Assembly: GCF_018687715.1 (NCBI RefSeq)
Contig: NC_056757.1
Location: forward strand, 29,369,501 to 29,433,500
Origin: Carya illinoinensis
Lineage: Eukaryota > Streptophyta > Magnoliopsida > Fagales > Juglandaceae
Reading direction: 5' to 3'
DNA length: 64,000 nucleotides
Shown here: positions 34,201 to 46,399 of the stretch, in pieces
Numbering within the stretch: position 1 is the stretch's first letter
Layout of the letters: every line of letters begins with the position of its first letter
Position numbers and translations under genes: made by a program
The notes under the pieces: model-generated
The model's input: the letters and a program-made list of their open reading frames with translations, nothing else
Told to the model about the DNA's origin: nothing
Database searches by the model: none

Positions 34201-36065
34201 AGCCTGAGATAATACAATGAACAGGTGCAGCTATGTTTACACGATTTTACAGAGAAACAGAACATGCGGTATGTAACAATTCTTAGCTTCCCGTAGCTTA
34301 CCAGCCCTGGCTTCTTCAACAGGCGTGGGTTTGTAGCGCCTAAGCTCGTCTGTCTGCCAGATTGAAGTTATCTCTCTCACCTAAAAAGGCAAGACTAAAT
34401 CTATTATTCACATGTCGTATCAAAGTTTTGTCTCTTACCTACACAAGTCGTATAGAATCTGAGGATAAAATAAATGCAAGAATTCCACAAAATTTTTCCA
34501 CATTATCTTATAGATACAAGCAGTACATCACCCACCACACACACACACACACACACAACAAGGAACTTTAGGAGGGATGTTATGCCATTAGGAAAACAAT
34601 ACCAGATCTTCGATCAGCATTTCTCGATCTTCAAGACCAAGGTCAGATCGGTCATTGTAGTCTAAGAGATGCTGAAAGGAAAGGCATTGTCAGAATAAGA
34701 GAGAACCTGAAACGATATTTCCAACATATTAAAATTGTGAAGGCCATTAAAACTTACGGCAATTCTAATGTGCTTGTATTGTAATGTGCGACGATTAATT
34801 TGTGTGGGATGTGCAGTAAGAACAATTTCAACCTCCTGCAGAAACAATCATTCCAACATTGAGAACAATAAACGGACAATAAAAGGATAAAAATCTATTC
34901 TAATCTTGCCACAATTTTTCTTAGCTGAGGTTAGTGGAGTAATGCAGTTTCCAGACTCCCAAATAACATTTTTTTTCTTGCCAAAAGAAAAGAAAATAAA
35001 CATGTTGTAATTTTTTAAGAGTTCTTTCTTCTTTAGCGTTGCTTATCAAGAAAAATGAATCAAGAAAAAACAGAAGTAGCAGAACCAAAAAAGAGACCTG
35101 CTTGCAAACTGTTTCATAAAGCTCATCTGGGGAAACTCCACCGTGCACCAGCTGATTAAAAATGTCGTCACAAGATTTTGATAGAGGCGCCACACTCCGT
35201 ACCTTACGAACCCTGCAGAAAGCAATATTCTCTCCAAGAATTAATTTTAAAAGTCTTTCAAATCCGAAGATCCAAAGTAGATCCTGCCACTCTTTCAGAA
35301 TTAACTTGAGAAATTCAAGTTCTCAGTAAAATGAAAATGACGCATTAACCACCTCGTAAATACCTGTGATGTGTTTCGGCAATACCCATCAAATTGAGAT
35401 AATGGCTGAATGCGCGAGCGAGGATCAAGGCTTCCTCCAACGTCATCTTCGATATCTCCGAAGCTAGCTGCTTCTCTAGCAGCTCCGCCATGTCCACTAT
35501 CCCCGCCAACCTTAGGTTACAAGCACTCTAAACAAACACACCCGCAATCAAAGACAGTTTTCAATATCACTTCTTATTCCTCTATACGGTTGCTGAGAAA
35601 ATGTATGGAAAGTATGGGGTACAAAAAAAAAAAAGATTTAAAGACCAGAATTATTTCAAAAATACTAACTTAACCCGGCTCACTACTGAGCTTAATGTAA
35701 CAATTTCACTTGATTACTTTTATTGGAAGCTAAACGATCATAAAAACGCAAAAGCCATTTCCGGCAATTTTTTCTTTTCTTTTCCTCTGTTTTCTCAACA
35801 ACCAAACAGAAAGTCGAGAAAAAAAAACGTCACAAGCAAGAAGATCAAAGATCCAGAGAAGAGACCAGAAGTTAGAGGCAAACACGATGAAATGGGCAAG
35901 GAAGGGAACCTGAGCGAGGGTACGGTTCCTCTCGACTTTCTCCATGAAGCTGCCTCCCACCTCACGCTGCAACACGTCGTTGAGAAGACTCCCGAGCAAT
36001 TTGCAGTCGTCATCGAAGTTCTGGAACGAGATTTCCTCCGCTATGTCGTCCGTGGTGTCCGTCAT
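25295..36065 (-). CDS. PPC4: Bacterial-type phosphoenolpyruvate carboxylase (PPC4), 21 exons
   Basis: Carboxylates PEP to oxaloacetate; plant bacterial-type PEPC forms hetero-octamers with plant-type PEPC (family knowledge). Exons from 36065 downward: 36065-35910, 35527-35364, 35212-35098, 34835-34758, 34671-34603, 34380-34302, 34203-34127, 34027-33932, 32599-32458, 31283-31152, 30800-30727, 30595-30486, 30291-30186, 30098-29973, 29885-29784, 29701-29555, 27915-27817, 27661-27573, 27340-27214, 27126-26920, 26119-25295. The total is 3120 nt, 1039 aa. Motifs: TAHPTQ (about 152-157), GDRDGN (267-272), [11 protein letters not shown] (700-710), FHGRGG (738-743), [10 protein letters not shown] (869-878), C-terminus RNTG. 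The RNTG end and the lack of the N-terminal phosphorylation motif separate it from plant-type enzymes (QNTG). Exons 10-12 (about 326-430) encode a Ser/Gln-rich, probably disordered insert. An ATG at 36083 is an in-frame alternative start. Confidence 0.95.
26393..26608. mobile_element. Tourist-like MITE in PPC4 intron 20
   Basis: Same family as 4114-4320: left end GGCCCCGTTTGGATG, interior AACAATTCAACTTTTTCAAA, TTA on both flanks (26390-26392, 26609-26611). The right terminus is worn, and the left terminal word GTTTGGATG is duplicated. Confidence 0.65.
33255..33545 (-). mobile_element. LINE 3' fragment in PPC4 intron 8
   Basis: The minus-strand frame includes [16 protein letters not shown] and [14 protein letters not shown], matching the C-terminal end of plant L1-type reverse transcriptases (compare [12 protein letters not shown] and FNGL in the LINE at 10084-11451). 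It is in the same orientation as PPC4 and is a short remnant. Confidence 0.65.
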
Positions 36066-37921
36066 TGTCTCGGTAAGAATCACAGAGAGCGAAGAGTGGT
36101 GGAAGAAGAAGAAGGTGAAGATGAAGTATGTACGTACGAAATTGGTGGTTTGGGGGTTGGGCCCACTAAATAGTTACTGACAAGTGGCGAGAGTTTAGTA
36201 GCAGTAAAAGTAGTGGTGACCGGGTGATTCCGGAAAGGAGATATTTTCATCTTAAGAACAAATAATATATATATATATAATATTTTAAATTTATTATCTC
36301 TAATTTAGTAGGTCCACGTTAGATAATTAGCGGGTACACATGAGAAAGTGTAATTTTATCATAAAATATATAAATATCGTATAATTGTTTTAAAAAATAA
36401 AATAAAATGTATTATTAAAAAATTATTTTTTTATATAAATATTATATTTTATTTATTTTTTTAAAATAATTTCATAATAATTACACAAGTCATAATTATA
36501 AATATCTCTTATATTAAATTATACATCTTTTATATATTGATTTTATTATTTAAGAAAAATTCATATATTAAATTATGCATCTTAGACTCAAAATAATAAA
36601 AAAATTTTATTTTTTATTAGTATTAATTTTTTCTTAAAATTAATTTTTTATATATATTTTGCAATTAATATCCATTTAGCATTAATAATACAAATAATAA
36701 AATAATAAAATATAATTTGTTTAATATATTATATTAAAAATATAATAAAATGATAAAAAAAATATTCTATATTATAATAATAAAATGAAGGTGAATGTGA
36801 AGGTTTGTTATGTTGTTCAGGGGAAGAAGAGGAAATGATTGTGAGAAAGTGGAAAGAAAGAGAAATAATTAGTAAAATAATATTTGATGAGTGAATAGTA
36901 GATATCTAAACTTGTATAAGTACTCTCCATAGCTATACAAAAATATGAAGATCCATAATTTAGTGTAGTAAAATATAGAATCATACTATACAAATATGTA
37001 TTTGCATATACAGATGCATAAGCCAATGTCACTGCTTTTATTTGTTGTGAATGACAATGAAATGTGATGAAATATTTTTGAATAGTAATAAAATATTTTG
37101 TGAATAGTATTAAAATTATTTGAGTTATGATATTTTATAGAGTTTTGAAAAAAAATAGAGAAAAAGTTAAATTAAAATATTATTAAAAAAATATTTTTTA
37201 ATGCTATATTTGTTTTAATATTTGAAAAAGTTGAATTATTTTTTGTATTTTATTTAAAAGTTTGAAAATTTTATAGGGTATAACTGGTTTGTTTCGGTTT
37301 AATTTTGTATAATTTTTTTAACTGAACCGGTTATACCAATTTTATATTTTTAAGAACTGAAAATATGTTGAGAATTTATTAGTTCTAAAATGTAATTAAT
37401 ATATATTTTATATTAATAACATATGATTAAACAAATATTCATGTTTAATATTATAATTTTATATTATAAATTATAATATAAGATTACTTCATATATAATT
37501 ATATTTTATATATATAAATTATTCATATAAATACAAACCAATCTAATTCGGTCTCGAAAATTCTAGAACTTGAACTAGACCAATTTTATTCGATTTGTGG
37601 AATCATGAAACCAGTCCCAGACTGGGCGAGGCCTCTTTTTTGATTTTTCGGTTTAAACTTTTACCCTTTATAATGATTAATTTAAAAATATATATAATAA
37701 TTAATTTAAAAGTATTTATATTTAATTGATGTTTGGAAAGAAAATAGAATAAGATGAGATAAAATAAAAAAAATTACCAAACATACCGTAAGTTTCCATA
37801 TCGTATCAATGAGAAATTATTTAATTTATCTAAATATATGATATAAAATTAAAAGAATTAAAATAAAAATAAATTTTTTTCAAAATTTTTTAATTATTTC
37901 TTCTACTCCATAAATATACTT
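36066..37921. other. PPC4 upstream region and AT-rich intergenic DNA
   Basis: The first ~170 bp upstream of PPC4 is purine-rich leader/promoter sequence without an obvious TATA box. From 36240 on, sequence is strongly AT-rich; 36345-36510 resembles the palindromic AT-rich MITE family. No gene seen. Confidence 0.5.
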
Positions 37922-39274
37922 TTGTTGCCCGGATGACTAACACAAGAGGGTGGTGAATTGAGTTGTATTAAAAAAAAATAATTACAAATTAAATATATAA
38001 TATAAAATATAAAGAAAATATGAAATAGCAATAAATATAAAGAGTAAGGGTAAGAGAGAAGCAAACTCAGTATGTTAACGAGGTTCAATTCCACTGTCTA
38101 CGTCCTCGCCTCAAGCTATCCCTTGAGGATTCTCAAATTCACTATTCAACCTCCTTCAGGTGGAGATAGAAACCTATTACACCTTTGAACAACACCACTA
38201 CAAAGGATCCGTGTAGAACACCCTCTACACTTGCAATCACCTTACACGTGGTGATTCAACTATTTCCCGTGTAGAACACTTTCTACACGTACAAGGGTTA
38301 TACACACCCTTTTTCTGATACAGGAGCTGATGGTGGGTAGGTTATCAGAAAACACTCATCAATGAATGAAATAAGAACAATATAGCGCAAACTATATCTT
38401 TCAAAATGAACAAGGATTAAGGCTTAATGCTTAGAGAAGAGAGAATGAAAGTTTTGAATGAATGTTGTATGCTCTGGATGTTATTAATGTGAAGCTCTTA
38501 AATGATCTATTTATAGGCATATGAGACTTCATATTCAAATTTAAAAAGATTCACATGTCAAAGACAACATCATTCATTTTTTCAAAAAATTCAAATAAAA
38601 TGTTCTTCTTTTTCAATTGTCAAAGACAACATCATTCATTTTTCAAAAATTTCAAACCTAATATTTTACTTTTGGCATATGACAAAATGAGCACATTTTA
38701 CTTTTAAAAAAAAAAATCAAACCTAATATTTTACTTTTTGGATATGACAAAATGAGCATACTTTACTTTTCAAAAAATTCAAACTTAATCTTTTACTTTT
38801 TGCATATGACAAAAGGAGCAAATTTTACTTTTCAAATATTTCAAACAAAATTATCTACCTTTTGCATAAGTCAAAAAAAGCATCAATTACTTTTGAAATA
38901 TTCAAATAAAGCATGCACATGTGAAAGATGACAATCAATCATCTTTAATATTTTCAAAGTCCAACCCTTTAATCAAGGTATGCACATGTGAAAGATGACA
39001 ATCAATCATCTTTCAAAATTTTCAAATTTAATTTTCAAAATATTCATGCACATGTGGAAAATATATTTTAATGTTTTATGATAAAAAAATAATTTTGAAC
39101 CTTAATCCTAATTTTGAATTTTTAAGAGATTTATAATATTACTATATGACTTTAATGTGAATTTGTTCCCTTCTTGCTCATACTTGTTTTCTTGATGTGC
39201 TTGACTCCATTGTGTAGACAACTTGAGGTTGAGACTTCTTTAATATTTAAATTCATTTATTATCATCAAAATCC

Positions 39275-39275
<1 letters not shown>
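37922..39275. mobile_element. LTR-like repetitive sequence (possible solo LTR)
   Basis: Begins TGTTGCCCGGATGACTAACA and AAGAGGGTGGTGAATTGAG, a text familiar from plant LTR retroelements, and ends near TTATTATCATCAAAATCCA. Inside, CCGTGTAGAACACxxTCTACAC occurs twice (about 38210 and 38266). No 5 bp duplication was found, and no partner LTR is in the window. Confidence 0.45.
38545..39065. repeat. Degenerate tandem repeats, two unit types
   Basis: A unit of roughly 70 bp with ATATTTTACTTTTxGGCATA and TGACAAAATGAGCAxATTTT recurs about four times (38650-38880). Flanking it are two copies of GTCAAAGACAACATCATTCA (38557, 38618) and two of GCACATGTGAAAGATGACA (38920, 38983). Confidence 0.75.
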
Positions 39276-39309
<34 letters not shown>

Positions 39310-41657
39310 CACAAAATTTAAAACTTTAAGTTCAACAACTTTGCACCGTTAAATATTAGATACTACTACTATGTCGCTCAGGTTTCACTCTGGATGTGCT
39401 TTTAGTGTAAATTATACCTCTTTTTTCTTTCTAAGTATTTTTTAAATATCTTTAAACATTTAAAAAATATTAATAAAATAGGTAATACTTATTTTATTTT
39501 CCTTTGTTTTATTTTATTTTTATCATGCAAGTGCACAAAATAAAGAGGAATATACGTTATGAAAGGCAAAATTCAAGCATTTGTGTGGTCCAAACTTGTA
39601 ATTGTGCCGTGCATTTATTAGTTATTTATGGTAATATAGGAGATAAATAGGTAATACATGGCAGATTGTTTCAATTTTAGAGTCTACATTTACGAAGGGA
39701 CAGACACAATATGCATACCTTATAATATTTATTAAGCATTTATTTAAATTAATTTTTGGTAAACTATCAAATGTAAGATCTACACTTTGTATATATTTTT
39801 CAAATACATTTATTTTAAAAAAAAAAATACGTGACACTTACATATTCTATAATTACAAATATCATCTTTAATTTATAAGTACGTATAATTGTTAGAAAGA
39901 GTTAATAAAGAAAAAAAAAGTAGCTCTAGATGTGCCATCCAAACTTCTTCTGTCTCTTTGCCAAAACATATAATATCCATCTGGCAAAACGTTTTTTTTT
40001 TTTTTTTTTTTAGACCTTTTTGGTCTCAACCAAGACGGAAGAAAAAAGAAAGAAAGAAAGAGAGGATGTTGCCATCTTCCACTCAATTTGTTTTCTTATG
40101 TATTGAAAATATATGGTGACGGGTAATTGGACAGACAACATGAGGTATCCGTTGCCATCACATCAGCCAGCACTTATCCTTGACACTGAGCACATGTGTC
40201 CACATGACCTGCTTTATCATGCATCAAATCTATTCCTACTTAGCTTTCAATGAGGCATTGAAGCTTTTCAGGGTGCCTTTGGGACGAGCTTGACCATGTG
40301 AATCCAATAAATAAATATTGGGCAAATTGTCTTTTTGTTAATTGTCATTATTTGGACCATAAGATTCTTTTGCACAGAGGTCCATTGATTTTCATAATTA
40401 AATAGGGTTAAGATGTTTAACGTTATCTCACTTCTCTTCTATATCGGCTTAAATAGGTAGCAAACAAGCAAATGAGGAAATGGGTTGGATAATTGTTCCT
40501 GTTGAAATTAGTTTGGTCTGTAATCTCGTTCAACTTCATGATACTAATAGTGTGTTTACAAACCCAACCTAAGTTACAATATTAGGGGTATAAGTTTCTC
40601 GTATTCTCTTTGAAAAAATATGATCTACTACTAAAAATAATTTTTTTTATATAAGCTCAAGATTTATCCACTTTTCTCAAATGAAATATGCTAGAGTTGG
40701 ATGCCCTAAGCTTTCAAATATCGTTTCTCATATGTCAATAACATGGGAGAGTGGAATCGGATTACTTAAGAGGCCATCTCTAATGTAAGTAGCATGCCCT
40801 GCAGATTTAAGGTATGATCTTATAGATTCAAGCTCTTCATATCCAAATATTGCAGAATCCAGGAGACTATTCTTCCATATTTGAATAAAAAAGAGTTCTA
40901 ATATATTTTTGCAGCCAAAAATGGAGTAGAGATCTTCTTTGAGGGTGCTCTTGGAACTGCACAAATGACCTTGTCTTCAAAAGCAATCTTATTCTTGACA
41001 AGTAGGGCAACCTTTAGACCATGAAGTCATTGTTATACTCATATCAGCATATACATACCACGCATAGCTACAATAGGATGAGGTGGATCATGACTGTGAG
41101 CTGGTGAAGATGCTAACTTTTCTTCTTCATAGCAAAACTATGTCGATGGCTTACTAATTAGAGAGAAACAAAAATAAGTTCGAGCATGATGTGTTATGAA
41201 CGCACTAAGCATAACTCATCCTTGAAAACCGGCTTTCAAGGGAAGGATGTCTAGGGGCTTATAAACCACCAACCAACCCCATACTTAGTTGATGTGGAAT
41301 CGTAACATGATGCAAGTTTATTTTTCCTTTCCTAACATTTTCTTAATTTTTCTCTTGTTATCTGGCTGGCTTCTGATGCGATTGGATGAACAAGAAATAC
41401 GAGAACCAAGCACACACACCCAATCAAAAATGAGAGAACTAGCAATAAAGATAAGGTTGAATTTCCAAGAAAATTGACAGTATTATTCAATCGTCAAGAT
41501 CATGAATCAATGACCTGGCAACGTATAGTACAAGTAATTGTCTCATGTTCATTTAGAAAACAAGTCCTATGTCCATTCCAAATCAATCAATTAAGCAGAC
41601 AAAAGTCATTTTCAAAAGTCCAATTTCTAGCAAGGTGGAAAGATCTCAGTATTTGAT
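39276..41657. other. Intergenic DNA, no gene recognised
   Basis: AT-rich. A minus-strand frame at 40964-40728 (78 codons) has ordinary composition but matches nothing I recognise and lacks splice context; I do not call it a gene. Confidence 0.5.
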
Positions 41658-43933
41658 TCAGTTTGGATTTGAGAAGAACTTGTTGACGGACGGCATGATC
41701 TCAGGGGATTTGTTGCGGACAAACTTCCTGAGGCCATGTTCTTTATATTTCTCACCCTCTTCAAAGTTCTCGAGCACTCCTGCAGCTCTCCTCTCCTTGA
41801 TAATCCTGATAGCATATCAAAATCTTGATTTGTTAAACCATTATAAGCTTCTTCTTTTTCTCTCTTAAAACTAAGGAAGAATATTTGGTGTAGTCTTCCA
41901 TTAAATTACACAAATGCACATGGCAGCATTGTATCAATATTATAGAACCATAAGATGCTTATACATAGTTCTCTAATCAAATACTACCAATTCACGAAGA
42001 CATGAGCACTAAGATTGAAGTGTATTGTGAGCCAAATATCAGAGAAGATCTTATTGCATGTTAGTCTGATTCCCTGGAACAGACATATAAGGATTGTATA
42101 ATCAAAGCACTATAAGATGCTGAGCCTGAAGGGAGGGCTTGCAATCAGTTACAAATAATTCTCAAAAGCACTTGTATATTTAGATTGGCAGTTCGAGCTT
42201 AAATATCCGCAAAAATCAAATTAGACTGGTAATGTAGGAGTGCGTAAAACAGATATACCTCACTTCAGGGTTGGTGCAGATATTTCTTACAAGTTGCATG
42301 CCGCAAATACCAACAGCAACACCAACCGCTGCAAAGAGTGGATATACCTATATACCAATAGAAAAAGGAAATAGGAAGACATTAGCATTTAGTGAACCAG
42401 ATTTAATTGAATACCAGGTTTGCATGCTATTGAAAATCTTAGCATATGGTGGTTAATCTTCCAGAATAAGCACGGACAGAAGAAAAATGGCCTAGTTAAG
42501 CCTTATGTTCTTCGATCTGAAGACCTTGGCAGGACAAGACTAAAATTTCTTTAAATAACTATCTCACACGGATGACAATAGAAGAAGTTGTGAGGCAGGG
42601 CCAGCTCAATGATAAGCCCATTGCCTAAGGCCCCTACCCTATATAAGGCTCCAAAAATTAAAAGTGAGGTGCTTTTTTTTTTTTTAAATTTTTTTTTGAA
42701 AAAAAATAAAAACCATTTCATTAAATAAAATTTTAATTTTTATATTTTTCAATGTATGCAAGGCCTCATAATACTAAATTTAATATTTAATACAATAATT
42801 TATTTATATTTTAAATAATTTTTTAAGATCTTGCTAAATTGATATATAAAATTTGCAATGACGCCACATTTTAAATTATAGCGTTCAATATAAATCTAAA
42901 AAAAAAATCAATTTAAAGATTTTAAATAAAATTTCATTTTATTGAAAATTTTGAAAATATTTCTTATAATAATTTATGTTTTATTATATTATAATTACAA
43001 ATGGTTAACTTAAATTTTATTTTAGATATCAATTTGTATTGAGCCGCACTGTGAGGATAATGAAAAGGATACTGCTTTCAGGGTCTCAATCGTTCTGCAA
43101 ATTGAATACATATGTTTGAGTCTAGCAAATGAATGATATCACTCAATAGTCATCGCAACAAAAACAGGGGATGAGTACAAAAAACAAAAACAGTTCCAAG
43201 CAGAAAAAGCAAGATGATTTCTTCACGCATGTCCTTTATGCCAAATGCACAGAATCAATGATCACCAAAGGATTTTTAGTAATTAAACAAACTAATTGTC
43301 CGCTCCATCATATCATTCTATTGCAAATGTCGGTCAAATTTCAGTTTGTGTAAAATATCGTGATATGAGCAATCAAGACACCAGCTGTCTGGTCCAATAG
43401 CCAATAGGCATCCATCAACAATATGACGACCAGTTTTGGGTAATGATGCTACTTTTAATTGTAATTTCACAGAATTAGGCCGAACCAGACATATCAAACA
43501 ATAGGTAGCTTTCATCAAAATCTGTTACCATTGTACAATTGTTTCAACATCTAAAGGCTGACCAGAAATAAAGGTTTGTTAACCATAAGCCGTTTCTAGT
43601 CACCCCAATGGACCAAAAATCAGAGAGAAGATAACGAATCCTGTTTTTATCACAGTACATGCATCAAAGAAATCAAAAATTAAACAATCAGCCCAGATAT
43701 CTGAAAAATTGAAAATATAGTGGCTAACCCAAAGATATATGTATGTATGTATGTATAACATGAGTTATGTTTCGTATGTAGCAACCAATGGTCCAAAATA
43801 ACAGAAAATGCCTAGAAGCAAACGAAAATAACATAAAATGTAAATGAAAAAAACCTCTCCTTTTTTGCACCAATCAGACACAGAAGTCACGTACCTCAGG
43901 CCTCAACCATCTATTGACGGCGGAGGAAGCCAT
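41658..43933 (-). CDS. B12D protein (MLRQ/NDUFA4-like), three exons
   Basis: Small mitochondrial inner-membrane protein of the B12D family (related to the MLRQ/NDUFA4 subunit), linked in plants to respiration during germination, senescence and flooding (family knowledge). Exons: 43933-43895, 42347-42259, 41805-41658; total 276 nt, 91 aa, the usual size being near 90. It starts MASSAVNRWLRPE. Exon 2 encodes the single hydrophobic segment (YPLFAAVGVAVGICGMQLV, about residues 15-33) and NICTNPEVR. Exon 3 has the conserved RRAAGVLENF, HGLRKFVRNKSPEIMPS and a C-terminal NKFFSNPN. The splice sites all follow GT..AG. Intron 1 (1.5 kb) holds AT-rich repeat sequence near 42590-43030. A TATA box lies at 44099-44092. 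Confidence 0.93.
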
Positions 43934-44091
43934 AGCGGAGAGACGCAGGAGAGAGCAGAGAAGAGACCAACCAAGAAAGAAGGACCCCTTCCCCAAGAAA
44001 CTTTGAGACGAAACCTTCGAGAAACTTAACAAACAAAAGAAAATCAAAGCACTCAGAACAAAAGGAAAAGATATCGAAAACTATCTCTGGT

Positions 44092-44099
44092 CTATATAG
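44092..44099 (-). promoter_or_regulatory. TATA box of the B12D gene
   Basis: CCTATATAGA on the minus strand, about 160 bp upstream of the B12D ATG and followed by a leader rich in A/G. Position and sequence fit a plant core promoter. Confidence 0.55.
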
Positions 44100-45625
44100 G
44101 GAAAGCAACGGGTTTTTTGGGTGGTGGGTTTTAATGCAGACTCCGAAAATGCAGGAGGGTCGTGTGTGTACGGTAAGGAAAGGGTCAGCAATGACAGGAG
44201 CCGAAGTGGTTGGCAATCGAGCGGGTTGCCATTCCTATATTTTACGTGTTCAAACTCAAAGTCAAAGGTCCTCGTTTCAACTTTCGACAGAGATTTCCTC
44301 CCATTTTGTGCAATTTTCTGACTAAAAAACTTTCTAAAACTTGAAAAAAGATAAATAAATTATAGATCTTATTCTAATTCAGTGATCAGTTTTTTTGTTG
44401 GTGTTTATCTAAAAATTTACATAGAACACTGTCATTCTAAGCGCAATTTGTGCTTTCCTAAACAAATAGTTATCTTTATTCAGTTTGATGGTAACAATAG
44501 AATGGAGATTGAGATGAAAAAATTGGAAATTGTGGAAGAGATATCATGGGAAAAGGCATGAGAAGAGGTGTTACTGAAAGAAGAAGTGGTGAGGATAGAC
44601 ATAGGTCTTTATGATAGCCCAGGACACCAAGATAAGAGATAAGTTTTACACAAATTTGAATATATCTCCCATGGCAGATTTTTGTGGGACACTGTTGTAT
44701 TTATAAACTGAATAAATACAATGAGATTAAGATACTTACAAAAGATAAATATAAATAACAGATTTTTCACAAATTATAATTTATCTTATCTTGATTTGCT
44801 TTAGCTTGATAAAATGGTATAGTTCATTAATTTTAAGTTTTTTTTTATTAAAAATAATTCAAGAATGATAAAAGTGTCATTTAGTATAATATAAATAGAT
44901 ACTTAGTATTAATAAATATTTTTGTTATAAAATAATTTTATAAAAATAAGTTTATTAAGCGTAATTTGATATAAAATATAATATATAAAGTTGATATGAA
45001 TTTATGTTAATTTATAATTTTATTTATTTATTTGTAAGCTTTTAGCATTACAAGCATTGAGAATGATGAGTGTTTGGATTATAAAATTATAAAAAATCAT
45101 AATGTCATATGAACCTAGAACATTCTGCCTTTGAATTTTTCCACGGCAATTATAGAGTTGCGTGCTGACATAGAATATGATGTTTGGAATCAAAAGCATC
45201 TCGAACAATATTATTCCTTCCAATGTGCTAAGGGCCGACGATGTGGAGTAATATGAGAATATTTTATTATTATTTATTTATATTTTATTATTTTATATTA
45301 TTATTTAATATAATTTTTATTATTTTTTTATTACTATTAACAAAATATCTAAAATTATTTTATTACTCAAACGCAAACTTGAATTTTGGTGAGAGAGAAT
45401 GTAAAAAAAATGGAAATAGGAAATCTACAAGACCACATATTTTAGAGGCTTTAACTCGATGATGATTTGTTATAGAGACGGAAGGAATGCAAGAACACAA
45501 TGAACGTGTTTCTTTTGGCTGTGCAGTCCCTGATTCTTTGGATGGAATTTCGTTAGAAATGATATTTTAGACCATAAAAAAGTAGATGTATTCAACTTTC
45601 TTAGTTTTTCTTGTTGAATCAAATT
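44100..45625. other. Intergenic DNA, no gene seen
   Basis: Contains the promoter-side DNA of B12D, then AT-rich sequence with no credible exon. Confidence 0.5.
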
Positions 45626-45699
45626 GGTGTCGTGGTGTAGTTGGTTATCACGTCAGTCTAACACACTGAAGGTCTCCGGTTCGAACCCGGGCGACGCCA
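45626..45699 (+). tRNA. tRNA-Val (anticodon AAC)
   Basis: A full cloverleaf folds: acceptor GGTGTCG/CGACGCC with one G-U pair, D-stem GTG/CAC, anticodon stem TCAGT/ACTGA with loop CTAACAC (anticodon AAC), and T-arm TCCGG-TTCGAAC-CCGGG. The discriminator is A73. Boxes A (TGGTGTAGTTGGTTA) and B (GGTTCGAACCC) are intact, there is no intron, and a T-rich terminator-like run follows at about 45717. It decodes GUU/GUC valine codons. Confidence 0.95.
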
Positions 45700-46399
45700 T
45701 TGGTTGAGTTCCAGTTTATTTTTGCAACCCAAAGCGTAAGGATTAAAGAGTAAACCAATCCGATTTTGAACAAAATTTGAAATTAGATTGGTATATATTG
45801 ATTTTATATTTTTAAAAACTGATTATCGTTTTAATAGTATTAGTATATATATTAATATTAGTTATAGTGATTTGAATAACTATATATTAGTATTTATTAT
45901 AGTGATTTTAATTTATTATAGCTATATCATTGATAATGATAGTATTAGTATTACTATATCATTATTTTATATATAATTATTAATATAGTAATTTATATAT
46001 AAACTTAAAATATATTACTAATAATAATATAATATTAGACTATTAGAGTATTGTAAATGACTTATGCATATGTAAATGATATTTTTTATGAATATAAGAT
46101 AAATTTAAATTTTGATTATTTTACTTATATAAGTCTCAATATTAAAATAATTATTTTTTTATTATATAACAATAAAATAATATAAAATAGATTTGATTTG
46201 AATTATTCACATCAAATCTCCACAATAAAATAATACGAATAGATTGCTATAGTGATTTGAATTATAGATTTGAATTATAGTGATTGTGGGTTTAACGGCC
46301 TCCCTCTTTGCTTCTGCAGGTCAGAAATTTCACCAAAATAATAATAGCCTTAACACACTGTATTGCATCTCACAAAAGCAGAATATGCCCCTTCAGCAA
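45700..46399. other. AT-rich spacer
   Basis: No gene seen; long TATTAG/ATTATA low-complexity stretches. Confidence 0.5.

Noticed and set aside
35601..36173. 190-codon plus-strand frame opposite PPC4 exon 1
   Set aside because: Antisense shadow of PPC4 exon 1 and its leader; charged low-complexity product with no family signature.
38200..39065. CRISPR-like regular repeats
   Set aside because: Repeats are few, unequal and degenerate in a plant nuclear context; they are LTR-type tandem repeats.
40728..40964. 78-codon minus-strand frame
   Set aside because: Reasonable composition, but no recognisable motif, no neighbouring exons and no promoter; insufficient to call a gene.
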